In this document: piece by piece, positions 53,535-62,174 of the stretch
Position numbering within the stretch: position 1 is the first letter of the stretch
Layout of the letters: each line of letters starts with the position of its first letter
Assembly: GCF_001687605.2 (NCBI RefSeq)
Contig: NZ_CP016539.2
Location: 836,501 to 900,500 of the forward strand
Direction of reading: 5' to 3'
DNA from: Planococcus plakortidis
Lineage (GTDB): Bacteria > Bacillota > Bacilli > Bacillales_A > Planococcaceae
DNA length: 64,000 bases
The notes under the pieces: generated by a model
Told to the model about the DNA's origin: nothing
The model's input: only the letters and a program-made list of their open reading frames with translations
Databases searched by the model: none
Made by a program: the position numbers and the translations under genes

Positions 53535-53586
53535 AATAATTCACCGGTTATAAAACCTACCTTTCCAATAGGATATCATTTAATAA

Positions 53587-53614
53587 AGTATAGTAGTTTT
53601 ATAGGAATTGTCAA
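53587..53614 (-). promoter_or_regulatory. Promoter of the ABC transporter operon
   Basis: On the minus strand TTGACA (53614-53609), 16 bases, TATACT (53592-53587), a close sigma-A match 53 bases before the ATPase start. The spacer and flanks are AT-rich and contain ATTCCTAT; a CymR-type cysteine-regulon site is possible but not shown. Confidence 0.6.
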
Positions 53615-53643
53615 TAATTGTTGATGAAAAATTCGGTCCAATA

Positions 53644-53674
53644 AAAAAAGAGAGGCGGCTGCCTCTCTTTTTAA
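53644..53674 (-). terminator. Terminator of cysK
   Basis: AAAAAGAGAGGC with a GGCT loop and perfect complement, in A/T runs; 7 bases after the cysK stop. Confidence 0.85.
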
Positions 53675-53681
53675 TCCGGAT

Positions 53682-54599
53682 TTATTCAAATAGGTTCATG
53701 CTCAAATAACGTTCGCCGGTATCCGGCGCGATGCATAACACTTTCTTTCCGGCACCGAGCCGTTTCGCGATTTCGATTGCCGCATAGATGGTTGCGCCTG
53801 CAGAAGGGCCGACAAAAACGCCTTCTTCCCGGGCGGCCCGCCGGAACATATCAATGGCGTTTTCATCTTCGATCGCCATGATTTCATCGTAAATCGCCGT
53901 ATTCAAGGTGTCCGGCACAAACCCGGGGCTCGTACCGACCAGTTTGTGCTTGCCTGGCTTGCCACCTGACAGGACAGGGGATCCTTTCGGTTCGACGACC
54001 GTTATATGGAGATTCGGCAACTGCTCTTTTAAAGTCTCGCCGGTACCGGTGATGGTGCCGCCGGTTCCTGCCGATGCGACGAATGCATCGAGCTGTCCGC
54101 CCATTTGCTCGAGGATCTCGAGCGCGGTCGTCCCACGGTGGGCGTCCGGGTTGGCCGGGTTTTCGAATTGTTGGGGGATGAAGCTTCCAGGAATCGTTTC
54201 GCGCAATTCCAGCGCTTTTTGGATCGCGCCCGGCATCTTGTCATCGCTTGGCGTCAAAACGACTTCCGAACCGAACGCTTTCAGCAAATTGATGCGCTCC
54301 TGTGTAGCGTTGTCCGGCAGCACCAGGATCGATCGGTAGCCTTTAGCCGCGGCGACCATCGCGAGGCCGATGCCGGTATTGCCGCTGGTCGGTTCGATGA
54401 TCGTCGATCCCGCCTTCAAGGCACCGGATTCTTCTGCTTGCTTGATCATATTATAAGCTGCCCGATCCTTGACGCTTTTGGTCGGGTTGAACATTTCGAG
54501 TTTTACATAGACCTCCGCTGCGCCTTCAGGGACGAGGCGGTTCAATTTAACGACGGGCGTATCGCCGATCAGGTCTGTAATGGAATCAAAGGGTTTCAT
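53682..54599 (-). CDS. cysK: Cysteine synthase A
   Basis: A 305-residue O-acetylserine sulfhydrylase that makes cysteine from O-acetylserine and sulfide with PLP. The PLP Lys is K44 in PTKSVKDRAA; TSGNTG (71-76) binds the substrate carboxylate and GTGGTITG the cofactor phosphate. The ATG follows GAAAGG. It lies just upstream of the sulfonate-type ABC operon on the same strand but has its own terminator, so the two are neighbours in function, not one operon. ATACCC is repeated twice in its upstream region (54624-54637), a possible regulator site. Confidence 0.94.
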   Translation of the reverse strand: MKPFDSITDLIGDTPVVKLNRLVPEGAAEVYVKLEMFNPTKSVKDRAAYNMIKQAEESGALKAGSTIIEPTSGNTGIGLAMVAAAKGYRSILVLPDNATQERINLLKAFGSEVVLTPSDDKMPGAIQKALELRETIPGSFIPQQFENPANPDAHRGTTALEILEQMGGQLDAFVASAGTGGTITGTGETLKEQLPNLHITVVEPKGSPVLSGGKPGKHKLVGTSPGFVPDTLNTAIYDEIMAIEDENAIDMFRRAAREEGVFVGPSAGATIYAAIEIAKRLGAGKKVLCIAPDTGERYLSMNLFE

Positions 54600-54856
54600 C
54601 GATTAAACAACCTTTCTCTATCGGGTATATTGGGTATTATCTTCTATTGTAGTACAAAGCATAGGTCTGTGCCATTCGCTTGTTTGGGAGAGTGATGAAA
54701 GGCAGCTGTATAGCTTAATTATAGAAGGAAATGAATTGGCTCCAGCAGGCGGGATAGGGCGCACGGGATGAAATCTTCGACAAAATGCCGAAGAGTAGCG
54801 TACTATTTTGATAACGGTAAATCGTTCGAATCATGCAATGGAAAGTAGGGACAGAT

Positions 54857-55513
54857 GTGAAAAAACAAATAGTGATCATCGGGCTTGGGCGCTTCGGAAG
54901 CAGTGTCTGCAAAGAGCTTTATGGAATGGGGCACGATATCATGGCGATCGATTCCAATCCGGAAACGGTCAGCACGATGTCCGATTATGCGAGCCACACC
55001 GCGACAGCCGATGCGACGGATGAAGGCAGTTTGAAATCGCTCGGCGTCCGAAATTTCGAGTACGCTATCGTCGCAATCGGTGATGATTTGCAGGCGAGTG
55101 TTTTATGCACGCTGATGTTGAAGGAATTGGGCGTCCCGAAGGTTTGGGTTAAAGCGCGCGATCAGCAGCATCAAAAGATCCTGGAACGCATCGGGGCTGA
55201 CCGTGTCATCCAGCCGGAATATGAAATGGGCGTCCGGACGGCGCATCACATCGATTCCGAGAAAGTCGTCGATTATATCAATCTGTCGGATAACTACAGC
55301 ATCATCGAACTGGCAGCGTCCGATAAAGTAATCGGCAAAACGCTCGGGTCATTGAATATCCGGAAAGATTACGGTTGCATGATCTTGGCGATCAAGCACG
55401 GCGAAGATGTCAATATTGCGCCATTGCTCGAAGACTCGGTCAAGGAAGGCGATATCTTGATTGCGATGGGGCATAAAGATGACCTTAAACGTTTTGAAGA
55501 CAAAGGGCTGTAG
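54857..55513 (+). CDS. Ktr K+ transport gating subunit (RCK protein)
   Basis: A 218-residue cytoplasmic RCK protein of the KtrA/KtrC family. The N-terminal Rossmann domain has GLGRFG and the acidic AIDSNPE that binds NAD/ATP; the RCK-C domain follows (KTLGSLNIRKDYGCMILAI), a possible cyclic di-AMP site. It forms an octameric ring that gates a KtrB/KtrD channel. No channel gene is adjacent, like the lone ktrC of B. subtilis. The start GTG 54857 matches the family N terminus MKKQ; no strong ribosome site is seen. Confidence 0.9.
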   Translation: MKKQIVIIGLGRFGSSVCKELYGMGHDIMAIDSNPETVSTMSDYASHTATADATDEGSLKSLGVRNFEYAIVAIGDDLQASVLCTLMLKELGVPKVWVKARDQQHQKILERIGADRVIQPEYEMGVRTAHHIDSEKVVDYINLSDNYSIIELAASDKVIGKTLGSLNIRKDYGCMILAIKHGEDVNIAPLLEDSVKEGDILIAMGHKDDLKRFEDKGL

Positions 55514-55549
55514 ACGGCAGCCCTAACGATAGGAAAAGGCGGTGGCTGA

Positions 55550-56215
55550 ATGAAAGTACGGATTGACTGGACGTATAAATCACCGAAAAACAAAGTTGTG
55601 CAATTTCTTTCCGAAGAGCTCGAAGCGAACGAAGCGCTGATGGTGGCGCAGGATCTGGAACGCACAGGGCGGACCAAACGCCTTCAATTCGCCGACCGGC
55701 ATAACAGCAACTGGAGCATCAAGGAACTGAATAACTATGTCAAGGAAGTCGAGACGGAGCCGCATGACGTCATCGCCTATTACGATGGGGGCTTTGACCG
55801 CCATTCGAAACGGGCAGGGCTCGGCTGCGCAATTTATTTCAAGCAAAATGGCAAGGACTATCGCCTGCGGAAAAACGCCGTCATCGATGAAATCGATTCG
55901 AATAACGAGGCCGAGTACGCGGCGCTGTCGATGGCTGTGCAGGAAATCGAATTGCTGGGTGTCCATCATCTCCCTGTCCGCTTTATCGGCGATTCGAGGA
56001 CGCTGGTCAACCAGATGAGCGGTGAATGGGCCGTGCCGGAAGAAAGCCTGGCGCGGTGGGCAGACCGTATCGACCAGCGTCTGGAGAAAATCGGCATTCA
56101 CCCCGAATACGAATTCGTCCCGAGAAAAGAAAATGCCGAAGCTGACCGTTTGGCCACACAAGCGCTGGGTGAAACGGTTGTGGAAAGTTTGATTGACCTG
56201 AACGCAGATAAATGA
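55550..56215 (+). CDS. RNase H-like protein
   Basis: A 221-residue protein with an RNase HI-type domain in its last 145 residues. The four acidic positions are present: D79 in YYDGGFD, E120 or E122 in NNEAEY, D148 in GDSRT and D199 in AEADRLA. The first 70 residues are a separate N-terminal region with no known domain. Such proteins (YpeP-like) may degrade RNA-DNA hybrids. AAGGCGG precedes the ATG; it starts 36 bases after the Ktr gene and is probably cotranscribed. Confidence 0.85.
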   Translation: MKVRIDWTYKSPKNKVVQFLSEELEANEALMVAQDLERTGRTKRLQFADRHNSNWSIKELNNYVKEVETEPHDVIAYYDGGFDRHSKRAGLGCAIYFKQNGKDYRLRKNAVIDEIDSNNEAEYAALSMAVQEIELLGVHHLPVRFIGDSRTLVNQMSGEWAVPEESLARWADRIDQRLEKIGIHPEYEFVPRKENAEADRLATQALGETVVESLIDLNADK

Positions 56216-56227
56216 ATAGATGAAGAA

Positions 56228-56262
56228 GAGTTGCCGGGGATGATCCCTGGCAACTTTTTTCG
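56228..56262 (+). terminator. Terminator of the ktr-RNase H unit
   Basis: AGTTGCCGGGGAT and ATCCCTGGCAACT form the stem, followed by T6. Confidence 0.82.
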
Positions 56263-56407
56263 TTTCATGTAAGTTTGTATCACTTTCTGTGACAAATCAC
56301 TCAAATTTATCAGAATAGTTAGATATCTGTTGAAATTTATATGTGGAGGGTGTATAAATGAGGTGTACAAAAGTTATACAAAAACTATATGGAAAGAGGT
56401 TGGACAC

Positions 56408-57208
56408 ATGAAGAAACTATCTGTCTCTCTTGTCGCAATGCTGGTGCTGTTTTCCCTTCTCGGCTCTTTGGTCATGGCGGATGAACACGGCGATATGGCA
56501 AAAGTACGGGTGTTGCACGCTTCACCTGATGCCCCTGCGGTAGATGTATATGTCAACGGTGATTTAACGCTCGAAGAAGTACCGTTCAAGACGGATTCCG
56601 GTTACCTGGAAGTCCCGGCGGGCACACATGATGTAGAAGTGTTTGCTGCAGGTACGGAGTATGCAGCAGGGGAAGGCGTCTTGCAGGCTGACCTGGAAGT
56701 GGAAGCTGGAAAAGCTTACACAGTTGCTGCCGCAAACCTCTTGGAATCCATCGAATTTGTAGTAGCTGAAGACTCCATGGAAGTAACGGAAGGCCAAGCG
56801 AAAATCCGTGTCGGCCATTTGTCTCCGGATGCACCGGCGGTTGATGTCGGGATCATCGGCGGAGATGCGTTGTTCAGCGGAGCAGAGTTCCTGGGAATCA
56901 CAGATTATGCAGAAGTAGCTCCTGACACGTACGACTTGGAAATCCGCTTGCCGGATGGCACGCAAGTTTTGCCGCTCGAAGGAACTGAACTTGCTGCAGA
57001 TACTGTCTACTCGGTCTTTGCAGTCAACACAGTCGATTCACTTGAAGTGATCGCTCTTGTCGATTACGAAGCAGCTGCATCACCGGATGGAATGCCGACA
57101 ACTGGGCTTGGTACGCCTGAACAATCCCAGTCCATGTGGTTGTTGATCGGCGGCGCGTTGGTCTTGGTAGCTGCTAGCGGGTTTGTGTGGAGAAAACGAT
57201 TTCAATAA
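56408..57208 (+). CDS. DUF4397 surface protein with sorting signal
   Basis: A 266-residue exported protein. The signal peptide ends near VMADEHG. Two DUF4397 repeats follow, each opening with the same core (VRVLHASPDAPAVDVYV and IRVGHLSPDAPAVDVGI, about residues 33 and 133). The end is a cell-wall sorting signal: MPTTG at 229-233, a hydrophobic span at 243-260, and RKR at 262-264. M instead of L makes a non-standard LPxTG motif. The class F sortase gene that begins inside the last codons is the obvious enzyme for it. ATG 56408 follows AAAGAGG. Confidence 0.87.
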   Translation: MKKLSVSLVAMLVLFSLLGSLVMADEHGDMAKVRVLHASPDAPAVDVYVNGDLTLEEVPFKTDSGYLEVPAGTHDVEVFAAGTEYAAGEGVLQADLEVEAGKAYTVAAANLLESIEFVVAEDSMEVTEGQAKIRVGHLSPDAPAVDVGIIGGDALFSGAEFLGITDYAEVAPDTYDLEIRLPDGTQVLPLEGTELAADTVYSVFAVNTVDSLEVIALVDYEAAASPDGMPTTGLGTPEQSQSMWLLIGGALVLVAASGFVWRKRFQ

Positions 57209-57872
57209 ATTCGCATTGCCCCTCGCTCTAGTGTTTCTTGCGGGATGTACGGCTGCCCCGCAAGATGAAGTGAGCTTGCGCAGTGAGGAAGCCGGCTTTG
57301 CGGTTAAGGCAGAACCGGCCATGTCAGAACAACCGACAAAAGCAGAGAAGGCAAAAGGCGCCGAGAAAGAGAAACCGGCGGCAAAGTCGGAGCGAGCGGC
57401 CAACCCGATCAATGAGTTGAACCAGCCCGGCATCTCGCCAGAAAAGCTATCGATTCCATCCATTGGGGTGGAAGCGGAGATTCTGCATCTTGGCGTGACC
57501 GACACGGGGGAAATGGCGGTGCCGGATAACGGCGAGGAACTGAGCTGGTTTTCGCCGGGTTACCGGCCCGGCCAAAGAGGCCGCTCGGTCATAGCGGGAC
57601 ATGTCGATGATCTGGACGGGCCGGCTGTGTTTTGGGACTTGACGGAGCTCGAGCCGGGAGCTGAAATTCTTGTCTCAGGCGAGGATCGCGAACTGCGGTT
57701 CAAGGTCCATACGATGGAGTCGGTGCCGCTCGATTTGGCGGATATCGAGTCGGTCTTCGGTTATCATTCATCGCCCCAACTGGTACTGATTACCTGCTCG
57801 GGGACTTACGATTATGACCGGGGCACGAGGGAAGAACGCTTGATCGTTTATGCCTCGCTTATGCAAGAATAA
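57183..57872 (+). CDS. Class F sortase, lipoprotein-like N terminus
   Basis: A 229-residue sortase. H140 in AGHVDD, C205 in LITCSG and an Arg in TREERLIVYA (R219) form the catalytic set. The N terminus is a hydrophobic signal with LAGC (19-22), so the enzyme may be lipid-anchored instead of held by a transmembrane helix, which is unusual for sortases. An A/K/E-rich linker of 50 residues follows. It starts at TTG 57183, overlapping the substrate gene by 26 bases, and no good ribosome site is seen; the exact start is uncertain. Translational coupling with the DUF4397 gene is likely. Confidence 0.8.
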   Translation: MCGENDFNKFALPLALVFLAGCTAAPQDEVSLRSEEAGFAVKAEPAMSEQPTKAEKAKGAEKEKPAAKSERAANPINELNQPGISPEKLSIPSIGVEAEILHLGVTDTGEMAVPDNGEELSWFSPGYRPGQRGRSVIAGHVDDLDGPAVFWDLTELEPGAEILVSGEDRELRFKVHTMESVPLDLADIESVFGYHSSPQLVLITCSGTYDYDRGTREERLIVYASLMQE

Positions 57873-57903
57873 GAAAGCGTCTCTTCGGAGGCGCTTTTTT
57901 TTT
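57873..57903 (+). terminator. Terminator of the sortase unit
   Basis: AAGCGTCTC, loop TTCG, GAGGCGCTT with one G-T pair, then T9. Confidence 0.8.
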
Positions 57904-58083
57904 GTATGATTTTGAAGCCCTTCTCATTGAAAAGTCCCGAGAAGAGGTGGAACCGTCACATTTTCGCAACAATACCCAAAGCAGCGTCCCACTCAGAGAC
58001 TACTTCCGCATAGCTGCATGATATAATTGGAGGGAACTTTTTTATGGTTACATCAGATTATTTAAGGAGTCGTCTATCGCCCT

Positions 58084-58887
58084 ATGAAGGAATCACTGAA
58101 GCGGATCGTGGAGAGTGCGCGGTTCAATACATTTATCACTGTTCTGATTTTAATCAATGCACTGTTGGTCGGCTTGGAGACCTATCCGGAGATTGCGGAG
58201 AACTACGGTTCATGGCTGTTGGCTTTGGACATCATCATTCTGGCCTTTTTCGCTTTGGAGATCCTCGCCAAGCTGTTCGTTTACCGGGCAAAATTCTTCG
58301 GCAACGCATGGAATAATTTCGATTTCATCATCGTCGTCGGGAGCCTTATCCTCTATAACTCTCCATTCATCAGCGTGTTGCGGATTTTCCGTGTGCTGCG
58401 GGTATTGCGGACCGTATCGACCATTCCGTCGCTGCGCCGCGTCGTAACGGCTTTATTCATGGCCATTCCGACCATCACGAGCGTCATCTTGCTCATGTCG
58501 ATCATCTTTTACGTCTACGCGGTCATCGGCACCTTTTTTTATGCAGATATTGAACCGGAGTATTTTGGCGACCTTGGGCTTTCGCTCATCTCGCTGTTCC
58601 AGATTTTCACTTTGGAGTCTTGGGCGAGCGGGATTTTTCGCCCGGTCTTTGCGGCGGAGCCATGGTCTTGGCTGTATTTCATCTCCTTTATCGTCATCTC
58701 GACTTTTCTGATGATCAACTTGATCGTCGGGGAAATCGTCAATAACGCGCAGAAGATTTCGGATGAAATCGATAAGGAAGCGGCTGAACTCGAAGGAATC
58801 AAAGAAGACACTTCGGAAATTGAAGATTTGAGGAAAGAAGTCGGTGAACTGAAAAGCATGATCCAGACACTCGTCGACCGGAAATAA
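58084..58887 (+). CDS. Voltage-gated sodium channel, NaChBac-like
   Basis: A 267-residue six-segment channel subunit that would form a tetramer. S4 carries regularly spaced arginines R100, R103, R106 and R109. The selectivity filter is TLESWAS (176-182, E178), identical to the NaChBac sodium filter. S6 runs to about residue 225 and a C-terminal coiled coil follows. Length is close to NaChBac (274). ATG 58084 is far (14 bases) from AAGGAG; a better site (GGAGGG, 58030) serves an ATG at 58044 in another frame, but TATAAT at 58022-58027 would start the RNA beyond it. Family members act in chemotaxis and pH or sodium response. Confidence 0.88.
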   Translation: MKESLKRIVESARFNTFITVLILINALLVGLETYPEIAENYGSWLLALDIIILAFFALEILAKLFVYRAKFFGNAWNNFDFIIVVGSLILYNSPFISVLRIFRVLRVLRTVSTIPSLRRVVTALFMAIPTITSVILLMSIIFYVYAVIGTFFYADIEPEYFGDLGLSLISLFQIFTLESWASGIFRPVFAAEPWSWLYFISFIVISTFLMINLIVGEIVNNAQKISDEIDKEAAELEGIKEDTSEIEDLRKEVGELKSMIQTLVDRK

Positions 58888-58895
58888 CCGTAAAC

Positions 58896-58931
58896 AAAAG
58901 AAGCTGCCCGGAATTGGGCAGCTTCTTTTTG
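58896..58931. terminator. Bidirectional terminator
   Basis: AAAAGAAGCTGCCC with a GGAATT loop and perfect complement, between the channel (+) and the LysR gene (-). Confidence 0.85.
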
Positions 58932-58937
58932 TATGAA

Positions 58938-59819
58938 TCAAACTTTTGGCAGCTGGTTGACGAGTGTGATGAATTCGCGGGAGACATAAGGCACGTAACG
59001 GTTTTTAGCCATGATGATGCCGAGCCGCCACGGAAAGGTCTGTGTCAAGGAGACGGTTTTGAACGGGCCGTCCTGGACGCGGTCACAGATGAGCTTTGGC
59101 ATCAACGTGACGCCCAGGTTTTTCTCGACCATGCCGACGATGAAATCCCATTGGGAGCTTTCATAGGCGATTTTCGGCTCGAACCCTTCACTGCGGCAGA
59201 ATTCGACGGTCCGCCCATTGAGCGTGAATTCCTTGCTGAGCAAAAGAAACGGGTCGTTTTTGAAATCGATCAGGTCCCTTGTCTCCCGATCGGCGAGCGG
59301 ATGGTCTTCATGGACGAGGAGCTTGATCTCTTGGTCGACGAACGGAACCACATCGAAACGTTCGGCATCGACAGGCAACATGACAAATCCCAGATCTACA
59401 TCGCCGTCGGCCACTTTTTCCTCCACTTTCTTGGCGCCATCTTCGACCAGGATGACGGTCACATCGGGATAGCGGGATTGGAATTCCGCGATGATCGTCG
59501 GGAAAAACAAGGTGCTGATGACCGGCGGCAGGCCGATTTTGATCTTGCCTTTATTTAAATTCATGACATCATACAGCGAAGAGGAGAGGTCTTCGAGGCT
59601 GTTGACGATTTTTTGCGCCTGGATATAGACGACTTCCCCTGCATCGGTCAACCGTACTTTCCGCGAGGAGCGGTCGAATAGAGAGACGTCCATTTCCTGT
59701 TCCAGGTTCTTGACCATCTTGCTGAGTGTCGGCTGGGTGACATGTAAGGCTTGTGCGGCTTTTGTGAAGCTTTGGTGCTTGGCTACTTCAATAAAATAGC
59801 TGAGTTGTCGGATGTCCAA
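58938..59819 (-). CDS. LysR family regulator
   Basis: A 293-residue LysR-type regulator: winged HTH in the first 60 residues (SFTKAAQALHVTQPTLSKMV), then the two-lobed effector domain of periplasmic-binding-protein fold. The start is TTG 59819 with AAGGAG upstream. It is divergent from the GntP permease and bdhA genes, the classic arrangement for a LysR protein activating its neighbours. The likely ligand is a hydroxy acid, perhaps 3-hydroxybutyrate, by context only. The AT-rich space between holds no clear T-N11-A site. Confidence 0.85.
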   Translation of the reverse strand: MDIRQLSYFIEVAKHQSFTKAAQALHVTQPTLSKMVKNLEQEMDVSLFDRSSRKVRLTDAGEVVYIQAQKIVNSLEDLSSSLYDVMNLNKGKIKIGLPPVISTLFFPTIIAEFQSRYPDVTVILVEDGAKKVEEKVADGDVDLGFVMLPVDAERFDVVPFVDQEIKLLVHEDHPLADRETRDLIDFKNDPFLLLSKEFTLNGRTVEFCRSEGFEPKIAYESSQWDFIVGMVEKNLGVTLMPKLICDRVQDGPFKTVSLTQTFPWRLGIIMAKNRYVPYVSREFITLVNQLPKV

Positions 59820-59873
59820 TTAAATACTCCTTATCTATAACTAATATCTATGAAAGCTATTATAAATATTCAT

Positions 59874-59902
59874 TTTACCTATCAATTTCTTCGTTGTATA
59901 GT
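59874..59902 (+). promoter_or_regulatory. Promoter of the gntP-bdhA operon
   Basis: TTTACC (59874-59879), 17 bases, TATAGT (59897-59902). It lies 114 bases before the permease ATG, leaving space for a LysR site upstream. Confidence 0.55.
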
Positions 59903-60015
59903 ATTAAAAGGTTTCGGGACTAAATATTTAGATAATTCATCACGATTTTCGGAGAGAAAAGTAAGCGTTTCCAATTTGTTCGAAAAATCGTAACACATTT
60001 AAAAGGGGATTTATC

Positions 60016-61335
60016 ATGTTAAGTATGATCGGAATGATCGGTGGGCTTATCCTGTTGATCGTATTGACAATGAAGGGCGTCAACTTATTGATCGCAGGCC
60101 CATTGTCGGCACTGTTCGTCGCGGTTCTCAGTGGTTTGCCGCTGTTTCCGCAATTGGTAGGGGAAGGGGAAGCCAATTTATTATCGAACTATATGGGCGG
60201 CTTCTCCGGGTTCATCACTTCGTGGTTCCCGATGTTCTTGCTCGGGGCCATCTTCGGTAAAGTCATGGAAGATACAGGAGCGGCAGACAGCGTCTCCAAA
60301 TGGCTGGTCGGGAAATTTGGCTTGTCAAAAGCGGTCTTGGCGATCGTCATTGCCTGTGCCGTATTGACTTACGGCGGGGTCAGCTTGTTTGTCGTGGCGT
60401 TTTCGGTGTACCCGATGGCACTCAGTTTGTTCAAGCAAGCGGATTTGCCACGCCGGTTCATTCCTGCAGCTTTAGCGCTTGGTTCTGTAACATTCACGAT
60501 GACTTCTGCCGGATCTCCGGAGATCCAGAACTGGATCCCGATCGAGTATTTGAACACGAGCCCATATGCGGGCTGGGAAGTCAGCATCATCGTGGCGGTC
60601 TTCATGGCACTATTCGGCTATTGGTGGCTGAAGCGCATGATCAACAAAGCCGTGAATAAAGGCGAACGTTTTGAATCACGGGCATCGGATCCGCAAATGA
60701 CGGACAGAGCATTGCCGCACCCGGTCACGGGCTTGATTCCATTATTGGTCGTTTTGGCGGTATCGTTCATTTTCCATGATTCGCTCGGCACTTCTGCCTT
60801 GATCCTGGCATTGCTTGGCGGTGTCATCACAACTTACCTATTGAATATGAAATATTTCACGAACCTCGGAAAAGCGCTCACGGATGGAACGATCGGCGCT
60901 TTGATCGCCATCGGAAACACGGCAGCAGTCGTCGGTTTCGGCGGCGTGGCAAAAGCAGTGCCGGCTTTCCAGGTGGCAGTCGATGCCATGACAAGCATTC
61001 CGGGAAGCCCGCTCATCGGGGGCGCGGTAGCGGTCAGTGTCATCGCCGGCCTTACAGGGTCCGCTTCCGGCGGGCAGGTCATCGCACTGCCATTGATTGC
61101 GCCTCATTACATTGACATGGGCGTCAATACAGAAGCCCTTCACCGGACCATTGCGATTTCTTCGGGGGCGCTTGATTCATTGCCGCATAACGGCTATGTC
61201 GTCACGACCATCCAAGGGATTTGCGGCGAGACCCATAAAGCAGCATACGGCGCCATGGGGGCAGTGACGGTGATCGTTCCATTGATCGGATTGGCGATCG
61301 CGATCGTGCTGTTCAGCTTCGGGCTAGGCATTTAA
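60016..61335 (+). CDS. GntP family permease
   Basis: A 439-residue permease of the GntP family with 12-14 hydrophobic segments (GFSGFITSWFPMFLLGAIFGK, split around residues 60-80, then SGALDSLPHNG near the C terminus). Family members carry gluconate, hydroxy acids or, in YxjC-type cases, 3-hydroxybutyrate. A 3-hydroxybutyrate dehydrogenase gene follows 24 bases on, which favours 3-hydroxybutyrate uptake. The AAAAGGGGA site precedes the ATG. Confidence 0.87.
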   Translation: MLSMIGMIGGLILLIVLTMKGVNLLIAGPLSALFVAVLSGLPLFPQLVGEGEANLLSNYMGGFSGFITSWFPMFLLGAIFGKVMEDTGAADSVSKWLVGKFGLSKAVLAIVIACAVLTYGGVSLFVVAFSVYPMALSLFKQADLPRRFIPAALALGSVTFTMTSAGSPEIQNWIPIEYLNTSPYAGWEVSIIVAVFMALFGYWWLKRMINKAVNKGERFESRASDPQMTDRALPHPVTGLIPLLVVLAVSFIFHDSLGTSALILALLGGVITTYLLNMKYFTNLGKALTDGTIGALIAIGNTAAVVGFGGVAKAVPAFQVAVDAMTSIPGSPLIGGAVAVSVIAGLTGSASGGQVIALPLIAPHYIDMGVNTEALHRTIAISSGALDSLPHNGYVVTTIQGICGETHKAAYGAMGAVTVIVPLIGLAIAIVLFSFGLGI

Positions 61336-61359
61336 TTTTTCACTTGGAGGGACTTTATC

Positions 61360-62136
61360 ATGGTAGATAACAAAGTGGTATTGATCACCGGCGCCGCAAG
61401 CGGCATCGGCTATGAAATCAGCGTGGACTTTGCCAAAGACGGCGCAAAGATCGTGCTGACCGATATTAACGAGGAAGCGGTGCAACAAGCAGCGGATGAG
61501 TTGAAAGGGCAGGGATTTGATTGCATTGGCATCAAATGTGATGTCACGAGCGAAGAGGAAATCAAAGCAGCCATCGATAAAACTGTGGAAACGTTCGGTT
61601 CTCTCGATGTGCTGATCAATAATGCAGGAATGCAACACGTCTCGCCAATCGAAGAATTCCCGACCGAGAAATATGAATTGCTGGTCAAGATCATGCTCGT
61701 GGCACCGTTCGTAGCGACCAAGCACGCGTTTCCGATCATGAAGGAGCAAGGATCGGGGCGCATCATCAATATGGCGTCGATCAACGGGCTAGTCGGATTT
61801 GCAGGCAAAGCCGCTTATAACAGCGCCAAGCACGGCGTCATCGGCTTGACGAAAGTCGCGGCATTAGAAGGCGCAGAGCATGGCATCACTGTCAATGCGA
61901 TGTGCCCGGGATACGTCGATACACCGCTCGTGCGCAATCAGCTAGGCGATCTGGCGAAAACCCGTAATGTCTCGCTGGAAAAAGTCCTGGAAGAAGTCAT
62001 CTATCCGTTGGTTCCGCAGAAACGCTTGTTGTCGGTGCAGGAAATCTCCGATTACACGATGTTCCTCGCGAGCGATAAAGCCCGAGGCATCACCGGCCAG
62101 GCAGCGGTCCTTGATGGCGGCTATACGGCACAATAA
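61360..62136 (+). CDS. bdhA: 3-hydroxybutyrate dehydrogenase
   Basis: A 258-residue SDR that oxidises (R)-3-hydroxybutyrate to acetoacetate with NAD. TGAASGIG, NNAG, the catalytic Ser in MASINGLVG, YNSAKHGV and CPGYVDTPLV match bacterial Bdh proteins closely, as does the long substrate loop with LEKVLEEVIYPLVPQKRL. GGAGG lies before the ATG. Second gene after the GntP permease, under the divergent LysR regulator. The acetoacetate-activating scoAB genes are not in the window. Confidence 0.9.
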   Translation: MVDNKVVLITGAASGIGYEISVDFAKDGAKIVLTDINEEAVQQAADELKGQGFDCIGIKCDVTSEEEIKAAIDKTVETFGSLDVLINNAGMQHVSPIEEFPTEKYELLVKIMLVAPFVATKHAFPIMKEQGSGRIINMASINGLVGFAGKAAYNSAKHGVIGLTKVAALEGAEHGITVNAMCPGYVDTPLVRNQLGDLAKTRNVSLEKVLEEVIYPLVPQKRLLSVQEISDYTMFLASDKARGITGQAAVLDGGYTAQ

Positions 62137-62168
62137 AAGCACGGCGCAAAATGCGCCGTGCTTTCTTT
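62136..62168. terminator. Terminator of the gntP-bdhA operon
   Basis: AAAGCACGGCGCA, loop AAA, perfect complement, T-rich tail. Confidence 0.85.
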
Positions 62169-62174
62169 ATTTTA

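Noticed and set aside
54601-54856. Possible cyclic di-AMP riboswitch before the Ktr subunit gene
   Set aside because: The conserved ydaO-type core motifs are absent; most of the interval is the cysK promoter region.
58044-58316. 90-codon frame with a good GGAGGG site overlapping the sodium channel
   Set aside because: Beyond the first 13 codons it is a shadow frame of the channel gene with unlikely composition, and the nearby -10 box would start the RNA past its ribosome site.
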